Shown here piece after piece: positions 20,411-29,669 of a stretch of DNA of 64,000 bases; within the stretch, counting starts at the first letter, position 1; every line of letters starts with the position of its first letter. Source of the stretch: Vreelandella lutescens (GTDB taxonomy: Bacteria > Pseudomonadota > Gammaproteobacteria > Pseudomonadales > Halomonadaceae); NCBI RefSeq assembly GCF_014640815.1, contig NZ_BMHM01000004.1:186001-250000 (forward strand). Reading direction: 5' to 3'. A program made the position numbers and the translations under genes. The notes beneath the pieces were generated by a model. The model ran no database searches, was not told the origin of the DNA, and was given only the letters and a program-made list of their open reading frames with translations.

Positions 20411-21308
20411 CCCCTCGTTAGAGGACGCTGTTGCAGCGTATTTGGCGCAGCTAGCCACCCGGGCAAGCCCTGCCACGGTGGCAGCCTATCGCCAGGATTT
20501 AAGCGCATTTTGCCAGTTTGCTCAGGGCAGAGGAGTGACGGAGATTAGTGAACTGGACACTCCGCTTGCCCGAGCGTTTTTAGGCGCTGAGCGCAGCCGA
20601 GGGTTAGCGCCACGCAGTTTGGCGCGCCGTCGCGCGGCGTTATCACGCTTTGCCGACCACTTAGTGCAGCATCACTGGCTAACGGATAACCCGGTCAGCT
20701 TGCTGCGGACGCCCAAGCAGCCCAGCCACCTACCTAGGCCGCTGGATGTTGACTCTCTGGCGCACTTTTTAGACACCCCCCACGATGGCTCGCCGCTGGC
20801 GCTGCGTGACCAAGCCATGCTGGAGCTTTTCTACTCCAGCGGCCTGCGCTTAGCCGAGCTGGCAGCTCTGAACGTCAGCCATCTCACGGCGAATTATGTG
20901 CGGGTGATGGGTAAAGGCAGCAAGCCCCGCCAAGTGCCTGTGGGGGGCCGCGCTCAGCAGGCGCTGGCCGCGTGGCTTGCCTGCCGTGATGTACTGGCAC
21001 CAAGCGACGAAGTGGCGCTGTTTGTCGGGCAGCGCGGCAAGCGTTTAGGGCATCGCGGTATTCAAAAGCGCCTAGCCCAGCTTTCGGTGGTACGCGGTTT
21101 GCCTGAACACCTGCATCCGCACCGGCTGCGTCACTCTTTTGCCAGCCATTTACTGGAATCTAGCCAAGACCTGCGCGCGGTGCAGGAGCTGCTTGGTCAC
21201 GCGAATTTATCGACGACTCAGGTGTATACGCGCCTGGATTGGCAGCACCTTGCGGAAAGCTACGATGCCGCCCATCCACGCGCTAAACGTCGCCCCAGCG
21301 AGAGTTAG
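20403..21308 (+). CDS. xerC: Tyrosine recombinase XerC
   Basis: Site-specific recombinase that, with XerD, resolves chromosome dimers at dif near the division septum. The 301 residues have a SAM-like core-binding N-terminal domain and a catalytic domain with the Arg in SSGLRLAEL, Lys in GKGSKPRQVPV, HPHRLRHSFASHLL, LGHANLSTTQVYT and the nucleophilic Tyr in TQVYTRLD. The dapF-DUF484-xerC-yigB order supports a housekeeping XerC rather than a phage integrase. Confidence 0.95.
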   Translation: MDNPSLEDAVAAYLAQLATRASPATVAAYRQDLSAFCQFAQGRGVTEISELDTPLARAFLGAERSRGLAPRSLARRRAALSRFADHLVQHHWLTDNPVSLLRTPKQPSHLPRPLDVDSLAHFLDTPHDGSPLALRDQAMLELFYSSGLRLAELAALNVSHLTANYVRVMGKGSKPRQVPVGGRAQQALAAWLACRDVLAPSDEVALFVGQRGKRLGHRGIQKRLAQLSVVRGLPEHLHPHRLRHSFASHLLESSQDLRAVQELLGHANLSTTQVYTRLDWQHLAESYDAAHPRAKRRPSES

Positions 21309-21310
21309 TT

Positions 21311-22048
21311 ATGGTTACCTTAGACGCCATTACCTTTGATTTAGACGACACCTTATGGGACAACCAGGGGGTGATGCTGAAAACCGAAGAGGGCCACTAC
21401 CGTTGGCTGCTTGAGGCACTGGCCGCCTGGCGGGCAACCCGTCAAGAAGCGCCGCTGGCGTTAGGTTATGAGGCGGGCGTGGCAGATTATCTACAGCGTC
21501 GCCAGCAGTGGGCAAGCCAAGTGCCTGAGCGGCGAGGCGACTTTACTTGGCTGCGGCTGCGCGCGCTAGAGGCTCAGTTAGAAGCTAACGGTTTACCACG
21601 CAGTGCCGCGTTGCTGTGGGCGTCAGCCGCAATGAACGAGTTTCATCGTCTGCGTGTGCAGGTGACGCCGCATCCTGAAGCGGCAGGGTTGCTTGCAGCG
21701 CTTGCCGAGCGGTATCGCCTAGCGGCCATTACCAACGGCAATATTCACCTTAAGCGCCAGCCGTTAGCGGCTCACTTCCCCGTCGCGATTGCTGCCGGGG
21801 AACTGCTGGCACCCAAGCCTGACCCTAAGCCGTTTCTCACCGCGTTAGAGCGTTTGAACACCGTGCCACAGCGCGCCATGCACGTGGGGGACTCCTGGCT
21901 GGAAGATGTGCTTCCCGCTCAGAAGCTGGGTATGCACGCCGCCTGGGTGGCCGAGCGTGGCGACCAAGCGCTGCCTGCGCGGGTTCACCGCATTGCCCAT
22001 GTGAAGGAGCTGCCTACCCTGATTGAGTGGCTTGAAAAGCGCGCCTAG
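21311..22048 (+). CDS. yigB: HAD-family phosphatase, YigB type
   Basis: Haloacid dehalogenase-like hydrolase of 245 residues with motif I FDLDDTLWDN near the N-terminus, motif II in AAITNGN and motif IV GDSWLEDVLPA. YigB of E. coli dephosphorylates FMN and a riboflavin precursor. The assignment here rests on family features and the conserved position behind xerC. It is convergent with engB, 7 bp away. Confidence 0.87.
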   Translation: MVTLDAITFDLDDTLWDNQGVMLKTEEGHYRWLLEALAAWRATRQEAPLALGYEAGVADYLQRRQQWASQVPERRGDFTWLRLRALEAQLEANGLPRSAALLWASAAMNEFHRLRVQVTPHPEAAGLLAALAERYRLAAITNGNIHLKRQPLAAHFPVAIAAGELLAPKPDPKPFLTALERLNTVPQRAMHVGDSWLEDVLPAQKLGMHAAWVAERGDQALPARVHRIAHVKELPTLIEWLEKRA

Positions 22049-22055
22049 AAACGCG

Positions 22056-22703
22056 TTACTGATTCGCTTCTTCGGGCGTATGCAGCCATTGGTCAAGCTT
22101 TTGGGAAAGCATGTCTACGCCGTCGCGCTTCAGTGACGAAAAGAGCTGAACGGAGACTAGGTCTTCCCACTCTTTTAGGCGAGAGCGTACCTGTTGCAGC
22201 GCGGCACTGGCCGGGCCTCTTTTCAGCTTATCGGCTTTTGTGAGCAGGATATGTACCGGCATCCCACGCTGGTCGGCGTAATCGAGCATCATTTGGTCGA
22301 ATTCGGTCAGCGGGTGGCGCACGTCCATTAGCAGTACAAGGCCTCGCAGGCTAAAGCGGCCGCGCAGGTAGTCGGATAGGTGTTTTTGCCACTCAATTTT
22401 GACCGCTTCCGGCACTTTGGCATAGCCGTAACCGGGCAGATCCACGAGACGGCGCGACTCATCGTTCATAACGGTGAAAAAGTTAATCAGCTGAGTACGC
22501 CCCGGCGTGCGCGAGGTACGGGCCAGTGCATTTTGCTGGGTTAGCGCGTTAATGGCGCTAGATTTACCAGCATTCGAGCGCCCAGCAAACGCCACTTCTG
22601 CGCCGGTATCATCAGGGCACAGCGCAAGTGTCGGCGCGCTGATCATAAAACGCGCTGTGGGGTAGTTCAGCCGAGGAACTGGGCTATTATGGGGGGTAGA
22701 CAT
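22056..22703 (-). CDS. engB: Ribosome biogenesis GTPase EngB/YsxC
   Basis: Essential-type GTPase acting in 50S subunit assembly. G1 is GRSNAGKSS (the usual form is GRSNVGKSS), G3 is DLPGYGYA and G4 is LTKADKL. I place the start at ATG 22703 ([12 protein letters not shown] eight bases upstream), giving 215 residues. An open extension to 22811 adds 36 residues unlike the family. Its neighbours cytochrome c4, dsbA and an endonuclease-like gene match the Pseudomonas order. Confidence 0.95.
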   Translation of the reverse strand: MSTPHNSPVPRLNYPTARFMISAPTLALCPDDTGAEVAFAGRSNAGKSSAINALTQQNALARTSRTPGRTQLINFFTVMNDESRRLVDLPGYGYAKVPEAVKIEWQKHLSDYLRGRFSLRGLVLLMDVRHPLTEFDQMMLDYADQRGMPVHILLTKADKLKRGPASAALQQVRSRLKEWEDLVSVQLFSSLKRDGVDMLSQKLDQWLHTPEEANQ

Positions 22704-22805
22704 GGATTTAATCCTGAAAAACAAACGTATAAGACGGCCCGCAGGCTCACCTAAACGTGAAAGCAAGCAGTACCGTGACGAATTACCCCAAAAGCAGACC
22801 TGGAC

Positions 22806-23012
22806 TTGCATTCCCGCCGCTAGGGTGATTCGTTATAATGCAAGCGGTTTATAACTGCGACCTGGGGCGCTAGTGTACCATCGCGCTCTAGCCAGCAGCG
22901 ACCAACACAACATGTTGTTCGTTTTGGCGGAGCTGACCCTGGTAATGTGCTGAACCTGGGCAGCGCCCAGGGTGCGTACCAGTCAATAATCAAACGGCAT
23001 AGTGGATTAGCA
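22806..23012 (+). promoter_or_regulatory. Promoter and long structured leader before cytochrome c4
   Basis: A consensus -10 TATAAT lies at 22834-22839 with a weak TTGCAT (22806-22811) at non-ideal distance. If used, it gives a leader of about 165 nt. The leader holds a perfect 12-bp palindrome ACAACATGTTGT (22907-22918) and a strong hairpin CCTGGGC-AGC-GCCCAGG (22955-22971). I see no intrinsic terminator, so it reads as a leader rather than a separate RNA. The 309-bp gap engB-cc4 contains nothing else that I can identify. Confidence 0.4.
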
Positions 23013-23642
23013 ATGAGAAAGTTACTGGCAAGCCTGGCAATTACCATGGGTGCCGTTGGCACCGCCCACGCCCAAACGGACCTTCAAGCCGATGCTGACG
23101 CAGCGGCAGGTCGTGAACTCGCGCAAACCTGTGCGGCCTGTCATGGCCAGCAGGGGATCAGCGCAGTGGGCAGTTTCCCTAACCTGGCAGGGCAGCAAAT
23201 GTCCTACCTCGCCAAACAGATCATGGATATCCGTGACGGCAACCGTGTAGTCGCGCAAATGGCCGGTTTGGTCGATGACTACTCCGACCAAGATGCTTGG
23301 GATGTGGCCGCTCACTTTGCGGGCCAAGATGCCAACCTTGGTCAAACCAGCGATGAAGACGCTGAGCTGCTAGCCCGTGGCGAAGAACTCTACCGCGCGG
23401 GTGATATGTCCAAAGGCATTCCTGCCTGTAGCGCCTGCCATACGCCCACGGGTGTAGGTATCGGCAGTGCGGTGTATCCGGGGCTATCTGGTCAGCATGT
23501 GGAATACACCATTTCCACACTGCAGGATTTTGCCTCGGGTGAGCGCGCGAACAGTCCGAATAACCTGATGGGCGACATCGCTTCTAAAATGAGCGACCAG
23601 GACATGGAAGCCGTGGCCAACTACGTGTTGGGTTTGAACTAA
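23013..23642 (+). CDS. Di-heme cytochrome c4
   Basis: Periplasmic electron carrier, usually donating to cbb3 or other terminal oxidases. I chose ATG 23013 because it gives a signal peptide (MRKLLASLAITMGAVGTAHA) and 209 residues. Two heme-binding motifs, CAACH in the first half and CSACH in the second, give the two-domain cytochrome c4 pattern, with candidate axial Met residues in NLMGDIASKMSDQD and a matching position in the first domain. It is followed by dsbA, as in Pseudomonas. Confidence 0.93.
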   Translation: MRKLLASLAITMGAVGTAHAQTDLQADADAAAGRELAQTCAACHGQQGISAVGSFPNLAGQQMSYLAKQIMDIRDGNRVVAQMAGLVDDYSDQDAWDVAAHFAGQDANLGQTSDEDAELLARGEELYRAGDMSKGIPACSACHTPTGVGIGSAVYPGLSGQHVEYTISTLQDFASGERANSPNNLMGDIASKMSDQDMEAVANYVLGLN

Positions 23643-23760
23643 TTCCCCATCGTAGGCCTCCTCATCCTGCGAAACCTCAGCAGGGTGGGGAACCCCGCTA
23701 GCACTCTTATGGTCACATGTTCACTTTTTGCTGGCCCGCTTATTTTGGAGAACTCTCGCT

Positions 23761-24393
23761 ATGTTGAAAACGTTGATGGTCACGTTGGCCGGTCTTGGCC
23801 TGTCTGCTGCGGTAAGTGCCCAGGAGTTGGTGGAAGGCCAGCACTACACACTGCTTGAGTCGCCCGTGGCTACCCAGGTAGATGAAGATCAGATTGAAGT
23901 GACCGAAGCGTTCTGGTTTGGCTGCCCACACTGCTACCGTCTGCAAACGTCGGTCAACGAGTGGTACGAGACCTTAGATGACGATGTCAGCATTGTGCAC
24001 ATGCCGGCGACCATGGGCGGCGACTGGAATACCCACGCCACGGCCTTCTATGCCGCTCAATCCTTAGGCATTGAAGACGAACTGCATCAAGACTTCTTCG
24101 ATGCGATTCATCAGGATGGCCGCTCATTGACAGAGGCTGACGACATTGCTGAGTTCTTCTCCGACTACGGTGTGAGCGAAGAAGAAGCCAAGCAGGCGTT
24201 AACGGCGTTTAGCGTACGTAGTGAAGTGAATAAGGCGAACAGCCGCATGCGTGAAATGCGCCTAATGGGCGTCCCTGCATTGATCGTAGATGGCCGTTAC
24301 GTCGTGTCGCCGCAGTCGGCAGGCAGCTTAGAAAACATGCCGCAAATCGCCGATGCGCTGATCGAAAAAGTACGCAGCGAGCGCACACAATAA
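23761..24393 (+). CDS. dsbA: Thiol:disulfide interchange protein DsbA
   Basis: Periplasmic oxidase that introduces disulfides into secreted proteins. ATG 23761 with GGAG at 23747-23750 gives a 20-residue signal peptide and 210 residues in all. The redox site is WFGCPHCYRL and the cis-Pro loop is MGVPALIVDG. It lies about 120 bp after cytochrome c4 and 2 bp before the phosphodiesterase-like gene. Confidence 0.95.
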   Translation: MLKTLMVTLAGLGLSAAVSAQELVEGQHYTLLESPVATQVDEDQIEVTEAFWFGCPHCYRLQTSVNEWYETLDDDVSIVHMPATMGGDWNTHATAFYAAQSLGIEDELHQDFFDAIHQDGRSLTEADDIAEFFSDYGVSEEEAKQALTAFSVRSEVNKANSRMREMRLMGVPALIVDGRYVVSPQSAGSLENMPQIADALIEKVRSERTQ

Positions 24394-24395
24394 CG

Positions 24396-25238
24396 GTGCT
24401 TGAGCACGGCCACACGGGCGGATCCTCGCGTTCGCCCGCAGCCCAAACAACCTCTGCGTTGATTGAACGCGGCCATATCCGGCTGCTAACGTTTAATCTG
24501 CAGGTGGGCATTCAAACGTCTGCTTACCACCACTACCTTACGCGTAGCTGGCAGCATGTGCTGCCTAACCCGCAGCGGCTTAAGCGATTGGCCATGATGG
24601 GCAACGTGCTAGAGCAGTTTGATGTGGTGGGGTTGCAAGAGGTGGACGGTGGAAGTTTTCGCTCCAGCCGTGTGAATCAGGTGGAGTACCTGGCTGCCCA
24701 GGCCGGGTTCCCCCACTATTTTCAGCAGCTGAACCGCGATTTAGGCCAGTTTGCTCAGCACAGTAATGGGCTGCTCTCTCGGTTAGTGCCCAGCCATATT
24801 GAAGAGCACCGCCTGCCAGGCATGTTGCCAGGGCGTGGTGCGATTCATGTGCGTTATGGTGAAGGCCCTGACGCTCTGCATATTTTTGTTGCCCACTTAG
24901 CGCTTAGCCATCGTGGACGCGTGCGCCAGCTCAATTATTTAAGCGATATTATCGAGCCGCTGCGCCATGTAGTGGTGATGGGCGATTTAAACTGCACTCC
25001 CGAGCAGCTCCATGCTCACGAACGCTTTAGTACATCGCTACCGTTACACCCAGTGAAGCCGCTACTCAGCTACCCTTCCTGGCAGCCACGTCGCGCGCTT
25101 GACCATATTCTGCTGTCGCAAACCCTTGAAGCGGCAGAAGTGCGCGTGCTGGATCATTTGTTCTCTGACCACCTGCCGATTGCAGTGGATCTGCCGTTGC
25201 CGGCGTCGTGTCTCGCCGCAATTCGCCCAAGCGTTTAA
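24396..25238 (+). CDS. Endonuclease/exonuclease/phosphatase (EEP) family protein
   Basis: A 280-residue Mg-dependent phosphodiesterase-fold protein: TFNLQVG, VGLQEVDGGSFRS, FVAHLALSHRGRVRQL, VVMGDLNCTP and the C-terminal SDHLPIAV, which supplies the catalytic Asp-His pair. The start is GTG 24396, two bases after the dsbA stop, with no separate ribosome-binding site, so translational coupling to dsbA is likely. There is no signal peptide or membrane segment. The substrate is unknown. The same gene follows dsbA in Pseudomonas, so this is a conserved neighbour. Confidence 0.88.
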   Translation: MLEHGHTGGSSRSPAAQTTSALIERGHIRLLTFNLQVGIQTSAYHHYLTRSWQHVLPNPQRLKRLAMMGNVLEQFDVVGLQEVDGGSFRSSRVNQVEYLAAQAGFPHYFQQLNRDLGQFAQHSNGLLSRLVPSHIEEHRLPGMLPGRGAIHVRYGEGPDALHIFVAHLALSHRGRVRQLNYLSDIIEPLRHVVVMGDLNCTPEQLHAHERFSTSLPLHPVKPLLSYPSWQPRRALDHILLSQTLEAAEVRVLDHLFSDHLPIAVDLPLPASCLAAIRPSV

Positions 25239-25271
25239 CAATAACCCTGCTGAACGCTTGTAGGGCGCTGC

Positions 25272-25299
25272 ATTGTCTGCGTATATGCGCTATTGTCTG
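25272..25299. promoter_or_regulatory. Direct repeat upstream of the second TRAP operon
   Basis: ATTGTCTG occurs twice (25272-25279 and 25292-25299), spaced 20 bp, about two helical turns, 43-70 bp before the dctQ start. It could be a regulator site. No other evidence. Confidence 0.25.
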
Positions 25300-25341
25300 G
25301 GGCGCTGACCCCCCTTAGCCCGTTTTACGCGAGACACTTCC

Positions 25342-25902
25342 ATGTCGGACACAACACAACTACCTGGGTTTATCGGTGTGCTGGACCGCGCTTCAGAGTG
25401 GTTTGGCCGCACCCTTGCGTGGCTGATCATCATTATGATGTTGATTCAGTTCGCGATTGTACTGCTTCGCTATGCCTTCAGTGTGAATAGCATCTTCATG
25501 CAAGAACTGGTGATGTACATGCACGCCAGCGTGTTTATGCTCGCCGCCGCCTATACCTTTCGCCATGACGGGCACGTGCGCGTTGATATCTTCTATCGCG
25601 GTATGACGCCACGCCGTCAAGCGGTGGTTAATATCCTGGGTATCTTATTGCTGCTCATACCTGTGATGGTGTTTGTTATCCTTTCGAGCAAAGGGTATGT
25701 CTATAACGCTTGGCGCATTAAAGAAACCTCCTCCGATTTCGGTGGCATTCCCGCTGTTTACCTACTTAAAACCCTCATTCCAGCCTTCGCAGTGTTGATG
25801 ATCGTTCAAGGACTGATTGAAGTAGTGCGCAATGGCTATATGTTCGCCGGGCGAATAACGCCGCCAGCCGCTGACGACAATCATCTTGAGGAGCGTGTTT
25901 GA
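25342..25902 (+). CDS. TRAP transporter small permease (DctQ family), second system
   Basis: Membrane subunit of 186 residues with about four helices (near 24-44, 60-78, 92-114 and 137-157) and the PAYLLKTLIP-like segment PAVYLLKTLIPAF seen in the 2-oxoacid/chloroaromatic TRAP subgroup. It overlaps dctM by 4 bp. Here the order is Q-M-P, unlike the P-Q-M order of the first and tea systems in this window. Confidence 0.88.
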   Translation: MSDTTQLPGFIGVLDRASEWFGRTLAWLIIIMMLIQFAIVLLRYAFSVNSIFMQELVMYMHASVFMLAAAYTFRHDGHVRVDIFYRGMTPRRQAVVNILGILLLLIPVMVFVILSSKGYVYNAWRIKETSSDFGGIPAVYLLKTLIPAFAVLMIVQGLIEVVRNGYMFAGRITPPAADDNHLEERV

Positions 25903-27305
25903 TGCTCGAATTTATGCCGCTTATTCTGTTTGCCACCATCTGTATCGTCTTGATGTTTGGCTTTCCTGTGGCGCTCTCGCTGGCGGGCACCGCACTACTG
26001 TTTGCGGGAATGGGGTTAGGCCTAGAGGCCATTGGTATTGATGCCAATTTCGACAGTGGCTACCTAGCAGCACTGCCCAACCGCCTCTACGGGATTATGA
26101 CCAACCAGACGCTCTTGGCAGTGCCGCTGTTTGTATTAATGGGCGTACTGCTAGAGAAGTCTAAAGTAGCCGAAACGCTGCTGGATGCCATGGCGCTGCT
26201 GTTTGGCGCTATGCGGGGGGGCTTAGGTATTTCGGTCACGCTGGTGGGCATGCTGATGGCGGCGTCCACGGGCATTGTGGGTGCCACGGTAGTGACCATG
26301 GGCCTGATGTCGCTGCCTACCATGCTCAAACGTGGTTACAGTACCTCGTTGGCAACCGGCACCATATGCGCTACCGGCACGCTGGGTCAGATTATTCCGC
26401 CTTCCATTGCCTTGGTGCTGCTGGGCGACGTGCTCTCTTCGGCGTATCAGCAAGCACAGCTCTCCATGGGGGTCTTCAGTCCGAAAACGGTTTCGGTGGG
26501 GGATCTGTTTATGGGCGCGCTGGTACCGGGTTTGATTCTCGTGGTCATGTACATGATCTACGTGGGTTTGGTGGCGTTCTTCCGCCCTCACATGGCACCT
26601 GCGGCTGACCGCGAAGAGCTGATGGCCGAGCTTGGCCACACCTCGGGGTTAGGCATTCTGCTACTCAAAGGTTTGGTGCCGCCGGTGGTACTGATCGTTG
26701 CCGTACTGGGCTCGATTCTTAGCGGCTTTGCCACTCCTACCGAAGCGTCCGCAGTGGGGGCCTTTGGCGCGCTGGTGTTGGCGTTGGCCTATCGTCAGTT
26801 GGACTGGGCCACGCTCAAAGACGTTCTGCGCTCCACCACGCACGTGACCACCATGGTGTTCCTGATTCTGATCGGTGCGGCGCTGTTCTCGCTGGTGTTC
26901 CGCGCTTACGGCGGTGAACATATGGTCACCGAGCTGTTTGAAAGCATGCCGGGCGGCGTCGTGGGCGCAACGATCATTGTCATGCTGGTGATCTTCCTGC
27001 TGGGCTTTATCCTCGACTTTATCGAGATCACCTTTGTGGTGGTGCCGATTGTGGGGCCGATTCTGCTGGCCATGGGGCTCGACCCCATCTGGTTAGGCAT
27101 TATGATCGCGATTAACCTGCAGACCTCCTTCCTGACGCCGCCGTTCGGTTTTGCGCTGTTCTATCTGCGTGGCGTCGCGCCCCCTTCGGTGCCGACCTCT
27201 GCGATTTATCGCGGTGTGGTGCCGTTTATCCTGATGCAGTTGAGTATGCTGCTGCTGTTAACGTTTTTCCCGCAGTTGGCAACATGGTTACCGACTCAGT
27301 TCTAA
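25899..27305 (+). CDS. TRAP transporter large permease (DctM family), second system
   Basis: Transport subunit of 468 residues, longer than the other two DctM proteins here (about 427), with an extended loop around residues 160-250 typical of the mannitol/chloroaromatic and 2-oxoacid TRAP subgroup. Visible features are NQTLLAVPLFVLMGVLLEKS, GTLGQIIPPSIALVLLGD and TSFLTPPFGFALFYLRG. ATG overlaps the dctQ stop (ATGA). A 171-bp gap with a hairpin separates it from its binding protein. Confidence 0.93.
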   Translation: MMLEFMPLILFATICIVLMFGFPVALSLAGTALLFAGMGLGLEAIGIDANFDSGYLAALPNRLYGIMTNQTLLAVPLFVLMGVLLEKSKVAETLLDAMALLFGAMRGGLGISVTLVGMLMAASTGIVGATVVTMGLMSLPTMLKRGYSTSLATGTICATGTLGQIIPPSIALVLLGDVLSSAYQQAQLSMGVFSPKTVSVGDLFMGALVPGLILVVMYMIYVGLVAFFRPHMAPAADREELMAELGHTSGLGILLLKGLVPPVVLIVAVLGSILSGFATPTEASAVGAFGALVLALAYRQLDWATLKDVLRSTTHVTTMVFLILIGAALFSLVFRAYGGEHMVTELFESMPGGVVGATIIVMLVIFLLGFILDFIEITFVVVPIVGPILLAMGLDPIWLGIMIAINLQTSFLTPPFGFALFYLRGVAPPSVPTSAIYRGVVPFILMQLSMLLLLTFFPQLATWLPTQF

Positions 27306-27403
27306 CCTGAGTTAAGTTGAAAAAGAGTCCTGCTATCAACGCAAGGGAGTGGCAACCTTAACCAAAAGCAGCCAAGCTGCAAACACAAAATGGCTTGTAA
27401 CAA

Positions 27404-27430
27404 CCCGTCTGGCGGAAGACGTCAGACGGG
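27404..27430 (+). repeat. Intercistronic hairpin between dctM and dctP
   Basis: CCCGTCTG (27404-27411) pairs with CAGACGGG (27423-27430) around an 11-nt loop with no T-run. In TRAP operons such hairpins may stabilise or process the downstream mRNA so that the binding protein is made in excess. That role is inference. Confidence 0.5.
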
Positions 27431-27476
27431 GTATTCCCTACCCATAACAGCAATAAAATAAGCAGAGGGTTACCGC

Positions 27477-28586
27477 ATGAAAGCCAAAGCACTGTCTGTC
27501 GCCATTGCCATGACGACTGCTCTTTCTACCAGCCTGCTGGTGGTCTCCAGTTTCGATAATCAAGCCCAAGCGCAAGATAATTTTCGTTGGAAAATGGTCA
27601 CCTCCTGGCCGAAAAATTTCCCTGGTGTTGGTCAAGGCCCTGAGCGTCTTTCCCAGCTGGTTGACGAGATGTCTGATGGTCGTCTAACCATCGAAGTATT
27701 TGGTGCAGGCCAGTTAGTGCCCGGGTTTGAGGTGTTTGATGCGGTATCAGATGGCACCGCTGAGCTTGGCCACTCCGCCTCTTATTACTGGAAAGGTAAA
27801 GCCCCGGCGGCACAGTTCTTCGCTGCCGTACCGTTTGGTATGAATGCCCAGGAAATGAACGCCTGGTTAAGCTACGGCGGCGGTATGGAGCTGTGGAACG
27901 AGCTGTACGATGATTTCGGCGTCGATGTGCTGGCCGCTGGCTCCTCTGGTGTGCAGATGGGTGGCTGGTACAACAAAGAAATTAACTCGGTTGCTGACCT
28001 GGATGGCCTTAAAATGCGCATGCCGGGCCTCGGCGGCGAAGTGATGAGCCGTATGGGTGTGGCGATTGTGAACATGCCGGGTGGTGAAATCTTCACCTCG
28101 CTGCAGTCTGGTGCCATTGATGCAACCGAGTGGATCGGCCCTTACAACGATTTAGCCTTCGGCCTGCATCAGGCAGCGGATTATTACTACTACCCCGGCT
28201 GGCATGAGCCGACGGTAGTGTTCGAAGCCATCGTCAACGAAGAGGCCTGGGCAGAACTGCCGGCGGACCTTCAGGCGATTCTGCGCACCGCTATCAGCGA
28301 CATTAACCAGAGCGTGCTGGATGAGTACACCGCCCGTAACAACGACGCGCTGGAAACCCTAGTAAACGAGCACAATGTTGAGCTGCGCCGTATCCCTGAC
28401 GACGTATTGGCCCAAGCCCGCGAGCACTCGGAAGACGTTGTGGGTGAACTTGCGGCTTCCAGCGAGCTGGCAACCCGCATCTACGACTCCTACCGTGAGT
28501 TCCAGGATAAAGTAGTAGACTATCACGCGATTTCCGAACAGGCGTACTACAACGCCCGTAACCCGGAAGGCGACACCACGCAGTAA
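27477..28586 (+). CDS. TRAP substrate-binding protein (TakP/FcbT-like), second system
   Basis: Periplasmic receptor of 369 residues. A signal peptide (about 1-32, ending QAQA) precedes FRWKMVTSWPKNFPG, the start typical of the TakP (2-oxoacid) and FcbT (chloroaromatic) branch. Further family features are GAGQLVPGFEVFDAVSDG, LKMRMPGLGGEV and ATEWIGPYND. AGAGGG precedes the ATG. Substrate candidates are 2-oxo acids or related carboxylates, and the sequence alone cannot decide. A UUCG-loop terminator follows. Confidence 0.9.
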   Translation: MKAKALSVAIAMTTALSTSLLVVSSFDNQAQAQDNFRWKMVTSWPKNFPGVGQGPERLSQLVDEMSDGRLTIEVFGAGQLVPGFEVFDAVSDGTAELGHSASYYWKGKAPAAQFFAAVPFGMNAQEMNAWLSYGGGMELWNELYDDFGVDVLAAGSSGVQMGGWYNKEINSVADLDGLKMRMPGLGGEVMSRMGVAIVNMPGGEIFTSLQSGAIDATEWIGPYNDLAFGLHQAADYYYYPGWHEPTVVFEAIVNEEAWAELPADLQAILRTAISDINQSVLDEYTARNNDALETLVNEHNVELRRIPDDVLAQAREHSEDVVGELAASSELATRIYDSYREFQDKVVDYHAISEQAYYNARNPEGDTTQ

Positions 28587-28605
28587 TCGGTGTATCCAAC
28601 GCGCT

Positions 28606-28632
28606 AATGGCCGCCTTCGGGCGGCCATTTTT
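28606..28632 (+). terminator. Rho-independent terminator after second TRAP operon
   Basis: AATGGCCGCC and GGCGGCCATT form a perfect 10-bp stem with a TTCG loop, followed by a short T-run. Confidence 0.85.
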
Positions 28633-28752
28633 ATGGAGCGTGCTGTGTATAGGGCGCATTGTGTACAGCGCAGGCGGCTGAGATTAAAGCAGCGTAAGCG
28701 CTGCCGACTGGGTATCCTATGGCAGATACTGTTCTGCCGTGTAAGGAGCTCC

Positions 28753-29619
28753 ATGTCTACGTCCGCTATGTCTACGCCTACGCTTTCTAGGCCAACCGAA
28801 CCGCGCCTGCGCAATGTGCTGACCATTGCAGGCTCTGACCCCTCCGGTGGTGCAGGCATTCAGGCCGATCTAAAGACGTTCTCAGCCCTCGGCACCTACG
28901 GTACCAGTGTCATTACCGCCTTAACGGCGCAGAACACCTGCGGCGTGGCGGCGGTGTATCCCGTATCGCCTCAGGCGATTCGTCACCAACTCGAACACTT
29001 GTTAAGCGATGTCGCCATTGATGCCGTGAAAATAGGCATGGTGGCCAGCCGTGTCGTTGCCGAGGTGATCGCTGAGGTATTGCGTCAACAGCGCCCGCGT
29101 TGGATTGTGTTGGACCCTGTGATGGTGGCGAAGAGCGGCGATATATTGGTGGATGACGCCGGTATTCGCGCAGTGAAAGAGATTTTGGTGCCGCTCGCCG
29201 ATGTAATTACCCCCAATCTGCCGGAAGCCGCCGTGCTGCTCGACGGCACAACGCCCGCCAGCTTGGAAGATATGGAGGCACTGCTACCCCAACTAGTCGC
29301 ACTGGGCGCACCCTACGTGGTGCTGAAAGGCGGCCACTTGAGAGGTGACACCTGCCCAGATTTGCTGGCAACTCCTAAGGGGCACCAGTGGCTGCCTGCT
29401 TCACGCATCGCTACTGAAAACCTTCACGGCACGGGGTGTGCGCTCTCATCGGCGATGGCCGCTTGTCTTGCAAAGCTGCCTGAAGATGCTGGTGAGGAAG
29501 CTGCTGAGCAGGCCATTATGGAAGCAAAGCAGTGGCTCTATGACGCCCTGGCCGCTAGCCACCGCTTGAGCGTTGGCAAAGGTCGCGGTCCGGTACACCA
29601 CTTCCATGCTTGGTGGTAA
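28753..29619 (+). CDS. thiD: Hydroxymethylpyrimidine/phosphomethylpyrimidine kinase
   Basis: Phosphorylates HMP and HMP-P on the pyrimidine branch of thiamine synthesis. ATG 28753 with AAGGAG at 28743-28748 gives 288 residues; open frame upstream to 28633 has no family similarity. Features are IAGSDPSGGAGIQADLKTF, KIGMV, WIVLDPVMVAKSG, ITPNLPEA and HGTGCALSSAMAA, the anion-hole region of ribokinase-like enzymes. It is a single gene between terminators. thiG and thiS lie 15 kb away. Confidence 0.95.
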   Translation: MSTSAMSTPTLSRPTEPRLRNVLTIAGSDPSGGAGIQADLKTFSALGTYGTSVITALTAQNTCGVAAVYPVSPQAIRHQLEHLLSDVAIDAVKIGMVASRVVAEVIAEVLRQQRPRWIVLDPVMVAKSGDILVDDAGIRAVKEILVPLADVITPNLPEAAVLLDGTTPASLEDMEALLPQLVALGAPYVVLKGGHLRGDTCPDLLATPKGHQWLPASRIATENLHGTGCALSSAMAACLAKLPEDAGEEAAEQAIMEAKQWLYDALAASHRLSVGKGRGPVHHFHAWW

Positions 29620-29669
29620 ATGCATGACGGCTATATGGGAGGCGCAGAGTCTCCTTGCGGGATAGGCCA

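Noticed and set aside
20403..21308. A phage or integron integrase
   Set aside because: The tyrosine recombinase sits in the conserved dapF-DUF484-xerC-yigB order with no att site, tRNA or mobile genes nearby, so it is XerC.
22704..22811. A longer EngB with 36 extra N-terminal residues
   Set aside because: The extra residues are unlike the family, and ATG 22703 has a proper ribosome-binding site.
23643..23692. A terminator after cytochrome c4
   Set aside because: CCTGC...GCAGG nested in TTCCCCA...TGGGGAA can pair, but there is no T-run and dsbA follows on the same strand. The evidence is too weak to call it.
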